DNA from: Bradyrhizobium arachidis
Lineage (GTDB): Bacteria > Pseudomonadota > Alphaproteobacteria > Rhizobiales > Xanthobacteraceae
Length of the DNA stretch: 64,000 nt
Direction of reading: 5' to 3'
NCBI RefSeq assembly: GCF_015291705.1
Contig: NZ_CP030050.1
Location: 682,001 to 746,000 of the forward strand
Below, piece by piece: positions 63,584-64,000 of the stretch. The position numbers and the translations under genes were made by a program. Position 1 is the first letter of the stretch, and every line of letters begins with the position of its first letter. The notes beneath the pieces are model-generated. The model searched no databases. It worked only from the letters and a program-made list of their open reading frames with translations, and was not told the origin of the DNA.

Positions 63584-64000
63584 ATGAGCTCCACCGCCCG
63601 TCCGCTGGTGATCGCGACCGCCTTCGCCGCAAGCCTTGTCCTCGGGCTGCTGATCATGTTCTGGGCCATGGGCGGGGTCAGCAAGGTGGCGCAGCCGGCC
63701 GCAATCGGCGGCCCATTCCAGCTCACCGACCAGAACGGCAAGGCCGTCACCGACAAGAGCCTGAAGGGCAAGCCGACCCTGATTTTCTTCGGCTACACCC
63801 ATTGCCCCGACGTCTGCCCGACCTCGCTGTTCGAGATGTCGGAAGTGCTGCGCGCGATGGGCAAGGATGCCGACAAGGTCAATGCCGTCTTCATCTCGGT
63901 CGATCCCGAGCGCGACACGCCGGCGACGATGAAGGACTATCTGTCGAGCTTCGATCCCCACCTCGAAGGGCTGTCCGGCGACCCCGCCGAGACCGCCAAG
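63584..64000 (+). CDS. senC: SCO1/SenC family copper chaperone (partial, N-terminal 139 residues)
   Basis: Runs off the right edge. A membrane helix ATAFAASLVLGLLIMFWAMG is followed by FQLTDQNGKAVTDKSLKGKP, LIFFGYTHCPDVCPTSLFEM (the copper-binding CxxxC) and VFISVDPERDTPATMKDYL. SCO proteins deliver copper to cytochrome oxidase CuA or act as thioredoxin-like reductants. The conserved His is beyond the visible part. Confidence 0.93.
   Translation, partial: MSSTARPLVIATAFAASLVLGLLIMFWAMGGVSKVAQPAAIGGPFQLTDQNGKAVTDKSLKGKPTLIFFGYTHCPDVCPTSLFEMSEVLRAMGKDADKVNAVFISVDPERDTPATMKDYLSSFDPHLEGLSGDPAETAK

Overview
The window is high-GC alphaproteobacterial chromosome and almost certainly comes from a Bradyrhizobium or a very close relative. 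The strongest pointers are a haloalkane dehalogenase that closely resembles my recollection of DbjA from Bradyrhizobium, a gcrA gene with a cluster of GANTC methylation sites, a SAM-II riboswitch before metZ, and several families of palindromic intergenic repeats typical of that genus. No database search was possible, so assignments rest on motifs, lengths, gene order and recalled family sequences.

Layout. 1-3435 (minus) is the cyoA-cyoB-cyoC quinol oxidase operon, divergent from an MFS transporter across a perfect 23-bp dyad. 5102-7394 (minus) holds an M48 lipoprotein protease and a nuclease with an apparent frameshift in its signal peptide. 7788-13000 (plus) is a probable acyl-CoA catabolic cluster: solute-binding protein, enoyl-CoA hydratase, VOC protein and NDP-forming acyl-CoA synthetase. 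13133-14240 is an IS110-group insertion sequence sitting inside an intergenic palindrome. 14310-18307 holds an SDR, a polysaccharide deacetylase and a BON-OmpA envelope protein. 18593-20141 is a tetR-dhaA operon. 20758-28579 is a flippase-like membrane protein followed by phoR-pstSCAB-phoU-phoB behind a Pho box. 28684-31776 is gcrA divergent from argD-argF. 32052-36781 holds hslO, apaG and an opgC-SGNH-SGNH operon. 36849-39407 is metZ under a SAM-II riboswitch, divergent from a double-domain dCTP deaminase. 39578-46938 is mixed: PAS protein, unknown, MATE pump, two low-complexity proteins, AraC-VOC-SRPBCC and ogt. 47106 is tRNA-Gly(CCC). 47184-49925 holds an epoxide-hydrolase-like protein, an XRE-cupin regulator and two acetyltransferases. 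50016-58736 is a sugar operon: LacI regulator, xylB, xylA, a CUT2 ABC transporter, an aldose dehydrogenase and a lactonase. 58925-62450 (minus) holds an NTF2-like protein, RidA, an esterase and a flavoprotein. 62716-64000 ends in a partial SCO/SenC gene.

The most interesting item is the IS110 element. Its 158-bp left non-coding end folds on paper into two stem-loops placed like the target-binding and donor-binding loops of a bridge RNA. The four expected guide segments can each be matched by eye to the element's own ends and to the palindrome it has landed in. Second are a pseudoenzyme-enzyme pair of SGNH proteins behind opgC, and a tetR-dhaA promoter whose operator covers the spacer and whose predicted transcript is leaderless.
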